Positions 16,322 through 26,105 are shown, counted from the first letter of the stretch. The stretch is 64,000 bases of DNA from JACCZR01 sp035296565 (GCA_035296565.1 DATHAQ010000034.1:58188-122187); one strand, 5' to 3'. Program-made: numbers and translations. The notes: generated by a model not told the origin, from the letters alone.

Positions 16322-16780
16322 TCAGCGGCCCAGGGTCCGGACCAGGCCGCGCGCCTGGTGGGGCAGCGGGTCGACGACACGGCGGATCTCGGCGACGCCG
16401 CTGCGCAGCTCGTCGTCGCCCACCTCGGTCCAAGGGTCGGACTCCTGGAGGGTCACGAGCGAGGCCGCGGCTTCGTTGAGCGCGAAGACGGCCTCCTCGA
16501 TGAAGCCGGCGGCGCCGGTTGAGGGGAGCCCTGAGGAGTCGGCGCCGAACGCCCGGCCGGGCAGGCCATAGCGCTCGGCAAAGCCGGCGTGCAAGCGCTG
16601 CGCGCGCCCGAAGGCGCGCTGGAGTGGCCCGAAGAGCTCTTCCTCGAGGCGGTCGGCCGTCTGCTCGTCGAGCTTCTCGTAGGCCTCGCCGAGCGAGCCG
16701 AGCGCCCGGCCTAGCTGCGCGGTCGCCTCGGCCAGGAGGTACAGGAGCTCCCGCCGGCCCTCTGTCGTGGTGTACGCCAC
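16322..16780 (-). CDS. Helical hypothetical protein
   Basis: A 152-aa protein, almost entirely predicted alpha-helix (TEGRRELLYLLAEATAQLG, then EAYEKLDEQTADRLEEELF and FIEEAVFALNEAAASLVTL). No membrane segment, signal or recognised domain. The GTG at 16780 is 10 bp after the stop of the upstream hydrolase, and a TAGTCT hexamer that includes that stop lies 7 bp before it. I do not recognise the family. Confidence 0.6.
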   Translation of the reverse strand: MAYTTTEGRRELLYLLAEATAQLGRALGSLGEAYEKLDEQTADRLEEELFGPLQRAFGRAQRLHAGFAERYGLPGRAFGADSSGLPSTGAAGFIEEAVFALNEAAASLVTLQESDPWTEVGDDELRSGVAEIRRVVDPLPHQARGLVRTLGR

Positions 16781-16787
16781 GAGGCGG

Positions 16788-16793
16788 AGACTA
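16788..16793 (-). promoter_or_regulatory. Putative -10 (TAGTCT) reusing the hydrolase stop codon
   Basis: On the minus strand TAGTCT begins with the TAG stop of the hydrolase gene and lies 7 bp before the GTG of the helical protein. Confidence 0.4.
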
Positions 16794-17417
16794 GGCGGCG
16801 AGCGCGGACAGCCAGCGCGCGGCGGCCTGCGCCACCGCCGGCACGTCCTTCTTGAGGCCGTGATCGCCGGCCACGGGCACCACGTCGCGGCCGGGGGCCG
16901 GCTCGGGCATGCCGAAGCGGTCGTTCTCGCCCTGAACGATCAGGACCGGCACCTCGACCTGCTCGAGTTCGGCCAGCCGCGAGGGGCCCGGCGGCTTGCC
17001 GGCGCGAGCCGGCGGCTGGAGCGGGAAGGCCAGGCACAGCACGCCCACCGACCCCGTCGCGGTCGCGGTGCGGCAGGCCACGCGGGCCCCGGCGGAGCGG
17101 CCGCCCGTCACCAGCGGCAGCCCGGCGAGCTCGCCCGAGCCCAGCTCGCCGACCACCGCGGCCCAGGACTCGTCGAGCTTGGCCGGGACGGGCGAGGAGC
17201 GCTTCCCCGCCACCCGGTAGGGCTGGAGGACCAGCGCGACGCTGAACTCCTCGGCCACGGCGGCCTCGGTCACCGCGACCAGATCGGGAGCCTCGACGCC
17301 GCCTCCGGCCCCGTGCCCCAGGACCAGCGCGCCCCGCGGATCGGACGCCGCGAACAGGCGGGCCACGGATTCCCCGTGTGGTGTGTCGAAACTGTGCTCG
17401 CTCGTTCGACGCGTCAC
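16791..17417 (-). CDS. Alpha/beta-hydrolase of the dienelactone hydrolase/TEX30 type
   Basis: About 208 aa from GTG 17417; the open frame runs further into the opposite-strand DGPF gene but that part is not plausible. The domain starts FDTPHGESVARL. The oxyanion region is VLGHGAGGGVEAPDL, the nucleophile elbow is GGRSAGAR (Ser), the acid lies near QGENDRFG, and the histidine is in VAGDHGLKK. The substrate is unknown. It is divergent from the DGPF gene, and the ECF42-type promoter of that gene overlaps its first codons. Confidence 0.75.
   Translation of the reverse strand: MTRRTSEHSFDTPHGESVARLFAASDPRGALVLGHGAGGGVEAPDLVAVTEAAVAEEFSVALVLQPYRVAGKRSSPVPAKLDESWAAVVGELGSGELAGLPLVTGGRSAGARVACRTATATGSVGVLCLAFPLQPPARAGKPPGPSRLAELEQVEVPVLIVQGENDRFGMPEPAPGRDVVPVAGDHGLKKDVPAVAQAAARWLSALAA
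17384..17410 (+). promoter_or_regulatory. ECF42-type promoter
   Basis: TGTCGA (17384-17389), 17 bp, then CGAC (17407-17410), 35 bp before the DGPF gene ATG. This matches the TGTCGA / CGA(T/C) signature reported for ECF42 sigma factors, and an ECF42 gene lies just downstream. Confidence 0.7.
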
Positions 17418-17445
17418 TGAACGGCAATCTACGAAAGGAGCGGCA

Positions 17446-17871
17446 ATGCGATTCATGGTCATGGTCAAGGCCAACGAGGACTCCGAGGCGGGCGTCATGC
17501 CCACCGAGGCCCAGCTCGCGGAGATGGGCGAGTTCAACGAGGAGATGGTCAAGGCGGGGGTGCTGCTGGCCGGCGAGGGCCTGCACCCGACCTCGAAGGG
17601 CGCACGGGTCAAGTTCTCCGGTGACCAGCGCACCGTGGTCGACGGCCCCTTCACCGAGACCAAGGAGCTGATCGCCGGCTACTGGCTGATCCAGGTCAAG
17701 TCCCGCGAGGAGGCCATCGAGTGGATGAAACGTTGCCCCAACCCGGGCCCGGGCGAGTCCGAGATCGAGATCCGGCAGGTGTTCGAGGCCGACGACTTCG
17801 GCGACGAGTTCACTCCCGAGCTGCGCGAGCAGGAAGAGCGCCTGCGCGCCCAGGCCGAGAAGAACGCCTAG
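17446..17871 (+). CDS. DGPF/YCII-domain protein linked to ECF42 sigma factor
   Basis: A 141-aa cytoplasmic protein with a YCII-like (dimeric alpha/beta) fold. It starts RFMVMVKANEDSEAGVMPTEAQ and has the defining DGPFTETKELIAGYWLIQVKS motif. The ATG has an AAAGGAG ribosome-binding site. DGPF proteins are the conserved genomic partners of ECF42 sigma factors and are their main targets; their biochemical role is still unclear. The ECF42 gene follows 82 bp downstream. Confidence 0.88.
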   Translation: MRFMVMVKANEDSEAGVMPTEAQLAEMGEFNEEMVKAGVLLAGEGLHPTSKGARVKFSGDQRTVVDGPFTETKELIAGYWLIQVKSREEAIEWMKRCPNPGPGESEIEIRQVFEADDFGDEFTPELREQEERLRAQAEKNA

Positions 17872-17880
17872 CCCGCGTGA

Positions 17881-17924
17881 CCTAGCGGAGGAGCGCAGGC
17901 CGGGCGCCGGCCGGCCGAGCACCG
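17881..17924 (-). repeat. Copy C of the GLRS repeat
   Basis: Near-consensus copy: CCTAG, GGAGCGCAGGCCGGGCGCC and GGCCGGCCGAGCACCG, between the DGPF gene and the ECF42 gene. GAGCG and CGCTC flank it as an inverted pair, so the whole element can fold. Confidence 0.85.
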
Positions 17925-17953
17925 CTCGCTCTGTGATCTAGCGTCTGGGGGCC

Positions 17954-19237
17954 TTGGGGTCCCCTGACGCTCACCGCGCCGTCGAGGCGGTCTGGCGGAT
18001 CGAGTCCGCCCGGCTGATCGCGGGCCTGGCCCGCACCGTCCGCGACGTGGGGTTGGCCGAGGACCTCGCGCAGGAGGCGCTGGTGGCCGCGCTCGAGCAG
18101 TGGCCGAAGGACGGCGTGCCGGACAACCCCGGCGCCTGGCTGATGGCCACCGCCAAGCACGGCGGAATCGACCGGCTGCGCCACCAGCGGATGGCCCGGC
18201 GAAAGCACGAGCAGCTGGGCCGCGAGCTCGAGCTCGACCGCGGAGGCGCCGACCCCGACCTGGCCGCGGCCGCGGACGATCACATCGGGGACGACATGCT
18301 CAGCCTCGTCTTCACCACCTGTCACCCGTTGCTGCCCACGCAGGCCCGGGTGGCGCTGACCCTGCGGATGATGGGCGGTCTGACCACGAAGGAGATCGCC
18401 CGCGCCTTCCTGGTCCCCGAGCCCACGCTTGCGCAGCGCATCGTGCGGGCGAAGAAGACGCTGGCCGAGGCCGAGCTGCCCTTCGAGGTCCCGCCCCCCG
18501 ACGAGCTCGACGAGCGCCTGGCATCGGTCCTCGAAGTGATCTACCTCGTCTTCAACGAGGGCTACTCCGCCACGGCCGGCGACGACCTCATGCGGCCCGG
18601 CCTCGTCGAGGACGCCCTGCGCCTGGGCCGCATGCTCGCCGAGCTCACGCCGCGCGAGGCGGAGGTGCACGGCCTGGTCGCCCTGATGGAGATCCAGGCC
18701 TCGCGCACGCGGGCGCGGGTCGGCTCCGAGGGCGAGCCGGTGCTCCTGGCCGACCAGGACCGCGGGCGCTGGGACTGGGTGTTGGTCGGCCGCGGGCTGA
18801 AGGCGCTCGACCGCGCCGAGGCCCTCGGCGGCGAGCCGGGCCCGTACCGCCTCCAGGCCGCGATCGCCGCCTGCCACGCTCGGGCGCGCACGCCGGAGCA
18901 GACCGACTGGACGCGGATCGCCGGCCTCTACGACCAGCTGGCCTTCGTCACCGGCTCGCCGGTGGTGGAGCTCAACCGCGCGGTCGCCCTGGCCCAGGCC
19001 TTCGGCCCCGAGACCGGGCTCGCGTTGGTCGACGAGCTGACCTCAGAGCCCGCGTTGGAGGGCTACCACCTGTTGCCGAGCGTGCGCGGCGAGCTGCTGG
19101 CCCGCCTGGCGCGCTACGACGAGGCGCGCGCCGAGCTCGAGCGGGCGGCGGAGCTCACGAACAACCGGCCCGAGCGCGAGCAGCTGGCCGAGCGGGCGCG
19201 TTCGCTGCCCTCAGAGCCGCGGGAGACAGCCCTGTGA
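17954..19237 (+). CDS. ECF42-family RNA polymerase sigma factor
   Basis: A 427-aa sigma factor with a large C-terminal extension, as in ECF42. Region sigma-2 is visible (GLAEDLAQEALVAALEQWP, then NPGAWLMATAKHGGIDRLR), and sigma-4 is at MGGLTTKEIARAFLVPEPTLAQRIVRAKK. The C-terminal half (about 200-420) is helical and TPR-like and contains the ECF42 marker YLVFNEGYSAT. There is no anti-sigma gene nearby; in this group the C-terminal extension is needed for activity. The start appears to be TTG 17954. Its 3' end overlaps the convergent AraC gene by 83 bp. Confidence 0.9.
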   Translation: MGSPDAHRAVEAVWRIESARLIAGLARTVRDVGLAEDLAQEALVAALEQWPKDGVPDNPGAWLMATAKHGGIDRLRHQRMARRKHEQLGRELELDRGGADPDLAAAADDHIGDDMLSLVFTTCHPLLPTQARVALTLRMMGGLTTKEIARAFLVPEPTLAQRIVRAKKTLAEAELPFEVPPPDELDERLASVLEVIYLVFNEGYSATAGDDLMRPGLVEDALRLGRMLAELTPREAEVHGLVALMEIQASRTRARVGSEGEPVLLADQDRGRWDWVLVGRGLKALDRAEALGGEPGPYRLQAAIAACHARARTPEQTDWTRIAGLYDQLAFVTGSPVVELNRAVALAQAFGPETGLALVDELTSEPALEGYHLLPSVRGELLARLARYDEARAELERAAELTNNRPEREQLAERARSLPSEPRETAL

Positions 19238-19901
19238 GGCGGCGGCACTCGCGCGTGAGGTGGGCCTGGTCCGAGTAGCCGGCGTCCAGCGCCGCGCGGC
19301 CCAGGTCGGCGGCGCCGGCGCCCAGGAAGCGCCGCAGCCTCAGGACGCGCTGAAGGGTCTTGGGGCCGTAGCCCACGCCGGCCCGACAGCGGCGGCGCAG
19401 CTGGCGCTCGCTCAGGCCCAGGTCGCCGGCCAGCGACTCCACCCGCTGGCGCGGGTCCAGCAGCCGCAGGGCGGCCTGCTGCACGGCCCGGTCGGGTGAG
19501 ACGGCACCCGCCAGCCGCGAGGCCGCGCCGGCCAGCAGGGCGAGGGCATCCCACGGGTCGAGGTCGCCGCTGAGGCGGCGGTCGGGGTCCAGGCCCAGGT
19601 CGCCGAGCGCGACGCGGCGGTCGCTCAGTTCGTCCAGGGGGAGGCCCAGGGCGGAGCCGCCGGCTCCGGGAAGGAACCGCACGCCGGCGATGGCCTGCCC
19701 GGGGCGGGTGGGGGACAGCGAGGGGCCGGTGTCGGGACCCGCGAGCACCGCCCCCGCGCCGGAGCTCCAGACGAGGTCCACGCAGGCGTCGGGGATGATC
19801 CGCACGGTCTCCCCGGCTGCCCGGCGCACCCACAGGCAAGCGATCGACCCGCGCAGCGCGGCGGGCGGCCGCATCTCGACGTAGGTGTCCGTTTCCTTCA
19901 A
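19155..19901 (-). CDS. AraC-family transcriptional regulator
   Basis: About 248 aa from TTG 19901; the ATG at 19874 (VEMRPPAALRG) is a reasonable alternative. The N-terminal part (LRGSIACLWVRRAAGETVRIIPDACVDLVW) resembles the DUF6597 sensor domain. The C-terminal part has the AraC double helix-turn-helix, with LAGDLGLSERQLRRRCRAGVGYGPKTLQRVLRLRRF and DAGYSDQAHLTRECRRLTGLSP. It is divergent from a VOC gene over about 54 bp containing the palindrome GCCTCGGCCGAGGC, a possible operator. Confidence 0.82.
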   Translation of the reverse strand: MKETDTYVEMRPPAALRGSIACLWVRRAAGETVRIIPDACVDLVWSSGAGAVLAGPDTGPSLSPTRPGQAIAGVRFLPGAGGSALGLPLDELSDRRVALGDLGLDPDRRLSGDLDPWDALALLAGAASRLAGAVSPDRAVQQAALRLLDPRQRVESLAGDLGLSERQLRRRCRAGVGYGPKTLQRVLRLRRFLGAGAADLGRAALDAGYSDQAHLTRECRRLTGLSPAALRAANAPARPAARARAGCS

Positions 19902-19906
19902 GACGA

Positions 19907-19920
19907 GCCTCGGCCGAGGC
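19907..19920. promoter_or_regulatory. 14-bp palindrome between AraC and VOC genes
   Basis: GCCTCGGCCGAGGC is perfectly self-complementary and lies in the short divergent spacer. It could be an operator or only a GC-rich chance palindrome. Confidence 0.35.
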
Positions 19921-19955
19921 GATTGGATGCGCGCAGTTCAACCAGAGGAGACAGT

Positions 19956-20375
19956 GTGAACGTCCTGTTCGTCGCAAGCGTGAGCGCCATCGCCCCCGAC
20001 CCGCGCGAGAGCCGCCAGCTGTACGTCGAGGCCCTGGGTCTGGAGCTGGAGGGCGATGACCCCGACGGCTACTGGCACAGCGAGAAGATCGGCGGCACCA
20101 AGCACTTCGGCGTGTGGCCGCTCGAGCAGGCCGCGCAGGCGTGCTTCGGCACCGACGCCTGGCCCGACGGGATGACCGTCCCCCAGACCAGCCTCGAGTT
20201 CGAGGTGGCCGACGCAGATGCCGTCGCGGCCGGGGCGAAGGAGCTGGAGGAGCAGGGCTTCGAGCTGCTGCACGGGGCGCGCACAGAGCCGTGGGGGCAG
20301 ACCGTCGCCCGCCTGCTCTCGGCCGAGGGCTCGATCGTGGGACTCTCCTACGCCCCCTGGCTGCACGACGGCTAG
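19956..20375 (+). CDS. VOC (glyoxalase/bleomycin-resistance) superfamily protein
   Basis: A 139-aa protein from GTG 19956, with AGAGGAG upstream. The VOC beta-alpha-beta-beta-beta units are visible: SVSAIAPDPRESRQLYVEALGLELEGDDPDG, then TSLEFEVADADAVAAGAKELEEQGFELLHGAR and EPWGQTVARLLSAEGSIVGLSYAPW. The ligand or substrate is unknown. Divergence from the AraC gene suggests that it is the regulated target. Its TAG stop shares CTAG with the convergent acyl-CoA ligase. Confidence 0.78.
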   Translation: MNVLFVASVSAIAPDPRESRQLYVEALGLELEGDDPDGYWHSEKIGGTKHFGVWPLEQAAQACFGTDAWPDGMTVPQTSLEFEVADADAVAAGAKELEEQGFELLHGARTEPWGQTVARLLSAEGSIVGLSYAPWLHDG

Positions 20376-22015
20376 GCGGTCGCCGCTTCCTCGAGGCCGA
20401 GCTCCTCGATGGCCTGCTCGCGCATCTTGTACTTCTGCACCTTGCCGGTGACGGTCATGGGGAGCTCGCCGACCAGCTTCACGTGGCGCGGGACCTTGTA
20501 GTGGGCGATCTGGCCGCGGCAGAACTCGCGTAGGCCCTCCTCGTCGGCCGCGGCGCCCTCGGCCAGGATCACCCACGCCATGATCTCCTCGCCGAGACGC
20601 TCGTCGGGCACGCCGATCACCGCCACGTCGGAGACCTCGTCGTGGGTGTGCAGGAACTCCTCGATCTCGCGGGGGTACACGTTCTCGCCGCCGCGGATGA
20701 TCATGTCCTTCGAGCGCCCGACGATGTTCAGGTAGCCCTCCGAGTCCATCGTCGCGAGGTCGCCCGTGTGCATCCAGCGGGCCGAGTCGACGGCCTCCGC
20801 CGTGCGCTCGGGGTCGTCCCAGTAGCCGAGCATCACCGAGTAGCCGCGGGTGCAGAGCTCGCCGGTCTCGCCGCGCTCGACCACCTGGCCTGAGTCGGGG
20901 TCGATCACCTTGACCTCCACGTGTGGATGCACCTGCCCGACGCTGCCGACGCGCTTGTCGAGCGGGTCGTCGGCGCGCGTCTGGGTGGACACGGGCGAGG
21001 TCTCGGTCATGCCGTAGCAGATGGCCACCTCCTCCATGTGCATGTCGGAGACGACCTGCTTCATCACCTCGGTGGGGCAGGGGGAGCCGGCCATGATCCC
21101 CGTGCGCAGGCTGGTCAGGTCGAATTCCCCGAAGTTCGGCAGGCCCAGCTCGGCGATGAACATCGTCGGCACGCCGTAGAGCGAGGTACAGCGCTCCTCA
21201 GCCACCGCGGCCAGCGTCGCCTCGGGCTCGAAGCCGCCCTCCGGCACCACCATGCACGCCCCGTGGGAGGTGCAGCCGAGGTTGCCCATGACCATGCCGA
21301 AGCAGTGGTAGAACGGCACGGGGATGCAGACCCGGTCCGCAGCGGTGTAGCCGCACAGCTCGCCCACGAAGAATCCGTTGTTGAGGATGTTGTGGTGCGA
21401 GAGCGTGGCGCCCTTGGGAAAGCCCGTGGTGCCGCTCGTGTACTGGACGTTGATCGGGTCGTCGGCCGCCAGCGACCCCGATCGCTCGCGCAGCTGGTCC
21501 TCGCCGACTTCGTCCGCGCCGGACAGCAGCTCCTCCCAGTCGCCGGTCTCCGTGAACACGACGCGCTCGAACTCCTTCAGCGAGCCCCGGACCTCGCCGA
21601 CCATCGCGCGGTAGTCCGAGGCCTTGAAGTCGGTGGCCGACACCAGCAGCTTGCAACCGGACTGCTCGAGCGCGTACTCCAGCTCGCTCGTGCGGTAGGA
21701 GGGGTTGACGTTGACCAGGATCACCCCGGCCTTCGCGCTGGCGTACTGCACGAGCACCCATTCCGAGCAGTTGGGCGCCCATATGCCCATGCGGTCGCCC
21801 GGCTCGAGGCCCGCGGCCATCAGCGCCCGGGCGAGCCTGTCGACTTCGTCGTTCAGCTCCCCGTAGGTCATGCGCACGCCCTGGTGGCGCACCACGAGCG
21901 CCTCGGCGGAGGGGTCGCGCGCGACCGTGTGCTCCAGGTTCTCTCCGATCGTCTCGCCCAGGAGCGCAGTAGCGGACACTCCATGCGAGTACGACAGCGG
22001 CATGTCGGGCATCAT
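20372..22015 (-). CDS. Fatty-acid--CoA ligase (AMP-binding)
   Basis: Adenylate-forming enzyme that activates a carboxylic acid to acyl-AMP and then acyl-CoA. At 547 aa it has full length. The P-loop-like motif is VQYTSGTTGFPKGATLSHHN. The A5 motif is YGMTETSPVS, A7 is WMHTGDLATMDSEGYLNIVGRSKD, and the catalytic lysine is in the final MTVTGKVQKYKM (A10). The chain length of the acid is not predictable. Its ATG is only 8 bp from the ATG of the divergent second ligase, so each promoter must lie within the other gene. Confidence 0.92.
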   Translation of the reverse strand: MMPDMPLSYSHGVSATALLGETIGENLEHTVARDPSAEALVVRHQGVRMTYGELNDEVDRLARALMAAGLEPGDRMGIWAPNCSEWVLVQYASAKAGVILVNVNPSYRTSELEYALEQSGCKLLVSATDFKASDYRAMVGEVRGSLKEFERVVFTETGDWEELLSGADEVGEDQLRERSGSLAADDPINVQYTSGTTGFPKGATLSHHNILNNGFFVGELCGYTAADRVCIPVPFYHCFGMVMGNLGCTSHGACMVVPEGGFEPEATLAAVAEERCTSLYGVPTMFIAELGLPNFGEFDLTSLRTGIMAGSPCPTEVMKQVVSDMHMEEVAICYGMTETSPVSTQTRADDPLDKRVGSVGQVHPHVEVKVIDPDSGQVVERGETGELCTRGYSVMLGYWDDPERTAEAVDSARWMHTGDLATMDSEGYLNIVGRSKDMIIRGGENVYPREIEEFLHTHDEVSDVAVIGVPDERLGEEIMAWVILAEGAAADEEGLREFCRGQIAHYKVPRHVKLVGELPMTVTGKVQKYKMREQAIEELGLEEAATA

Positions 22016-22023
22016 ACGGCCGG

Positions 22024-23655
<1,632 letters not shown>

Positions 23656-23670
23656 GCCGGGCCTGGGTTC

Positions 23671-23720
23671 GAGCGCCCGGAGGGCGCTCGTGCAATCAGA
23701 CCCGGGGTCGGGACGACCCC
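23671..23720 (+). other. Two consecutive hairpins before trpS
   Basis: GAGCGCCC-GGA-GGGCGCTC (23671-23689) and GGGGTCG-GGA-CGACCCC (23704-23720) are perfect stems with the same GGA loop. There is no T-tract, so intrinsic termination is uncertain. The second stem covers the expected -35 region of the trpS promoter. Confidence 0.55.
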
Positions 23721-23726
23721 AGGGGC

Positions 23727-23732
23727 TAATTT
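23727..23732 (+). promoter_or_regulatory. Putative -10 (TAATTT) of leaderless trpS
   Basis: TAATTT lies 7 bp before the TTG start of trpS in otherwise very GC-rich DNA, with no Shine-Dalgarno between. Confidence 0.5.
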
Positions 23733-23739
23733 CTCGGCC

Positions 23740-24729
23740 TTGCGCATATTCAGCGGGATCCAGCCCACGGGGCGCAAGCACCTGGGCAACTACCTCGGGG
23801 CCATTCGCCAGTACGTGGAGGGCCAGGATCGCGGCGACCCGGCGATCTACTGCATCGTCGACCTGCACGCGACGACCGTGCCCTACGACCCGGCCGAGCT
23901 GCGCTCACGCGTGCTGGACACGGCGGCGATGCTGATGGCGGCCGGGCTCGACCCCGCCCGCTGCATCCTGTTCCGACAGAGCGACGTCCACGAGCACGCC
24001 GAGCTGTGCTGGCACCTGTGCTCGGTCACCGCGCACGGCGACCTCAACCGCATGCACCAGTTCAAGGAGAAGTCCGCGCAGCAGCGCGAGCTGGTCTCCG
24101 CGGGGCTCTTCCTCTACCCGGTGCTCCAGGCCGCCGACGTGCTGGCCTACCGCGCCCACGAGGTGCCCGTGGGCGACGACCAACGCCAGCACGTCGAGCT
24201 CATGCGCGACATCGCCCTGCGCTTCAACGCCACCTACGGCGAGGTGCTCGTGGCCCCCGAGCACCGCATCCCCGAGGTGGGTGCGCGCATCATGGACCTG
24301 CAGGAGCCGACACGGAAGATGTCGACCACCGGCGGCACCGAGCAGGGCCTCGTCTACGTCGACGACGAGCCTGACGCGATCCGCCGCAAGCTCAAGCGCG
24401 CAGTGGCCGACTCCGGCCGCGAGGTGGTCCGGGCGCCCGACAAGCCCGGCATCTCCAATCTCATCGAAGTGCTCGCCGTGGTGCGCGGCGGCTTGCCCGA
24501 GGACGTCGAGCACGAGTTCGACGGCGCGGGCTACGGGGACTTCAAGTCGGCGGTGGCCGAGGAGGTCGTCGGGCTGCTGGAGCCGGTGCGGTCGCGTTAC
24601 CTGGCGCTGCGCCCCGACGAGCAGGCCCTGGAGGTCACGCTTCGCGAGGGCGCCGAGCGCGCCCGCGCGATCGCCTCGGGCACGCTCGGCGAGGTGCGCC
24701 GGGTGATGGGCGTCGGGCCGCCGGGCTAG
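23740..24729 (+). CDS. trpS: Tryptophanyl-tRNA synthetase
   Basis: Class I aminoacyl-tRNA synthetase charging tRNA-Trp. It is 329 aa, typical of the bacterial TrpRS. Hallmarks: RIFSGIQPTGRKHLGNYLGA at the N-terminus (the HIGH equivalent is HLGN), QSDVHEHAELCWHL, PVLQAADVLAYRAHEVPVGDDQRQH, and the KMSTT motif (KMSKS equivalent) near residue 190. TTG 23740 is the only reasonable start. Its TAG stop supplies the first bases of the scpA -10. Confidence 0.97.
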   Translation: MRIFSGIQPTGRKHLGNYLGAIRQYVEGQDRGDPAIYCIVDLHATTVPYDPAELRSRVLDTAAMLMAAGLDPARCILFRQSDVHEHAELCWHLCSVTAHGDLNRMHQFKEKSAQQRELVSAGLFLYPVLQAADVLAYRAHEVPVGDDQRQHVELMRDIALRFNATYGEVLVAPEHRIPEVGARIMDLQEPTRKMSTTGGTEQGLVYVDDEPDAIRRKLKRAVADSGREVVRAPDKPGISNLIEVLAVVRGGLPEDVEHEFDGAGYGDFKSAVAEEVVGLLEPVRSRYLALRPDEQALEVTLREGAERARAIASGTLGEVRRVMGVGPPG

Positions 24730-24732
24730 GCT
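24727..24732 (+). promoter_or_regulatory. Putative -10 (TAGGCT) for scpA, reusing trpS stop
   Basis: TAGGCT begins with the trpS TAG stop and lies 8 bp before the scpA ATG; no Shine-Dalgarno is present. Confidence 0.45.
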
Positions 24733-24740
24733 GCCGCGGG

Positions 24741-25463
24741 ATGCCGCTTGCCTCCATCGACCTCGATCTCGAGGTCTTCCACGGCCCCTTCGACCTGCTG
24801 CTGTCGCTCGTGCTGCGCGAGGAGGTGGACCTGCTCGAGGTCGACCTGGCCGAGGTGGTGCTGGCCTACGTGGACCACCTGGAGTCGACCGGGCAGCTGG
24901 ACCTGGAGGCTGTCACCGAGTTCCTGGTGCTCATCGCCGCCCTGCTGCTGCTCAAGTCGCAGCTCATGCTGCCCGTCGAGGAGGAAGAGGCGCCGGAGCT
25001 GGAGGCGGGGGAGGCGGCCGACGAGCTGCTGGCCCGGATGCTCGAATATCACCGCTACCGCGGCGCGGCCGCCTTGCTGCGCGAGCGCTTCGAGGGCCAG
25101 CGCGGCTTCTTGTACCGCTCGGCGCCGCTGCCGCCCCACCTGCGCCGGGTCTCGGTGGAGGCGGCCGAGGCGGTCTACGACCCCGACCTGCTGGCGCGGG
25201 CCGTCGGCGACATGCTGCGCACGCCGCCCTCACTCGACCTCGGCCACGTGGCGCGGCCGCCGGTCTCCCTGGACGCCCGCCTGGCGCACCTGCGCGAGCT
25301 GCTCTCGGGCCGCGGGCGTTTCTCGTTCGACGAGGCCGTCCAGGGCGCCGACCGCACGACCCAGGCCGTGACGCTATTCGCGCTGCTGGAGCTCTACAAG
25401 GCCGGCGAGGCCACGTGGGAGCAGAGCGAGCCCTTCGCCTCGATCACGGTGAGCGCCGGATGA
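24741..25463 (+). CDS. scpA: Segregation and condensation protein A (kleisin)
   Basis: Kleisin subunit of the bacterial SMC condensin, bridging SMC heads and ScpB. It is 240 aa. The N-terminal motif DLEVFHGPFDLLLSLVLREEVDLLEVDLAEV is diagnostic, followed by DLEAVTEFLVLIAALLLLKSQLMLP. The central part is acidic, and the C-terminal winged helix (TTQAVTLFALLELYKAGEATWEQ) binds the SMC cap. The stop overlaps the scpB ATG (ATGA), so the two are coupled as usual. Confidence 0.95.
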   Translation: MPLASIDLDLEVFHGPFDLLLSLVLREEVDLLEVDLAEVVLAYVDHLESTGQLDLEAVTEFLVLIAALLLLKSQLMLPVEEEEAPELEAGEAADELLARMLEYHRYRGAAALLRERFEGQRGFLYRSAPLPPHLRRVSVEAAEAVYDPDLLARAVGDMLRTPPSLDLGHVARPPVSLDARLAHLRELLSGRGRFSFDEAVQGADRTTQAVTLFALLELYKAGEATWEQSEPFASITVSAG

Positions 25464-26038
25464 ACGAGCTCGCGCGGGTGATCGAGGCGCTGCTGTTCCT
25501 CTCGCCCGAGCCGGTGAGCGCGGAGGCCCTGGCCGACGCCGCGGAAGTCTCGTCCGGCGAGGTGGTCGAGGCGCTGGCGCGCCTGCGCGAGCACTACGCA
25601 GAGGGGTACCGCGGCGTGGTCTTGCGCGAGGTGGCCGGCGGCTTCACCCTGGCCACCGATCCCGTGGCCGAGACCGCGGCGCGCCGCCTGCTGGCCAAGC
25701 CGCGCACGCCGCCGCTGTCGCAGGCCCAGGCCGAGTGCCTGGCAGCGGTGGCCTACCTGCAGCCCGTCTCGCGCCCGGAGATCGCCCGCATCCGCGGCGT
25801 GGCCTCCGAGTCCGCGGTGGGCACGCTGCTGGAGCGCGGCCTGATCGAGGAGTCCGGCCGCTCGCGCTTCGGGGCGATCCTGTACCGCACCACGGACCTG
25901 TTCGAGCGCCTCTTCGGCCTCAGCGGCCTGGACGCCCTACCCGACCCCGCGAGCTTCGACCCCACGCCCGAGCAGGAGGGCGAGATCCGCGAGCGTCTCG
26001 TCCGCGCGGGTGAGCAGCGCGCGTCCCAGGGCCCGTAG
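25460..26038 (+). CDS. scpB: Segregation and condensation protein B
   Basis: Accessory subunit of the SMC complex, two winged-helix domains that dimerise and bind ScpA. The protein is 192 aa from ATG 25460, with the start overlapping the scpA stop. Motifs: LARVIEALLFLSPEPVSAEALA, GFTLATDP, then PLSQAQAECLAAVAYLQPVSRPEIARIRGV and the second wing with GAILYRTTDLFERLFGL. Length and order are standard. Confidence 0.95.
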   Translation: MNELARVIEALLFLSPEPVSAEALADAAEVSSGEVVEALARLREHYAEGYRGVVLREVAGGFTLATDPVAETAARRLLAKPRTPPLSQAQAECLAAVAYLQPVSRPEIARIRGVASESAVGTLLERGLIEESGRSRFGAILYRTTDLFERLFGLSGLDALPDPASFDPTPEQEGEIRERLVRAGEQRASQGP

Positions 26039-26075
26039 GGCCGAGCGGCTCTAACGAGCAGCGGCGCACCCCCTC

Positions 26076-26105
26076 GAAAACACCCTCAGGGGGCTGAGCG
26101 TCCTC
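26076..26105. terminator. Degenerate CTCAG/CTGAG hairpin after scpB
   Basis: CTCAG (26085-26089), GGGG loop, CTGAG (26094-26098), preceded by GAAAA. The sequence resembles the terminator at 58669 but lacks its T-run, so termination is doubtful. Confidence 0.4.

Noticed and set aside
17418..17663. Longer hydrolase start at 17663
   Set aside because: It would lie fully antisense to the conserved DGPF gene and adds no domain.
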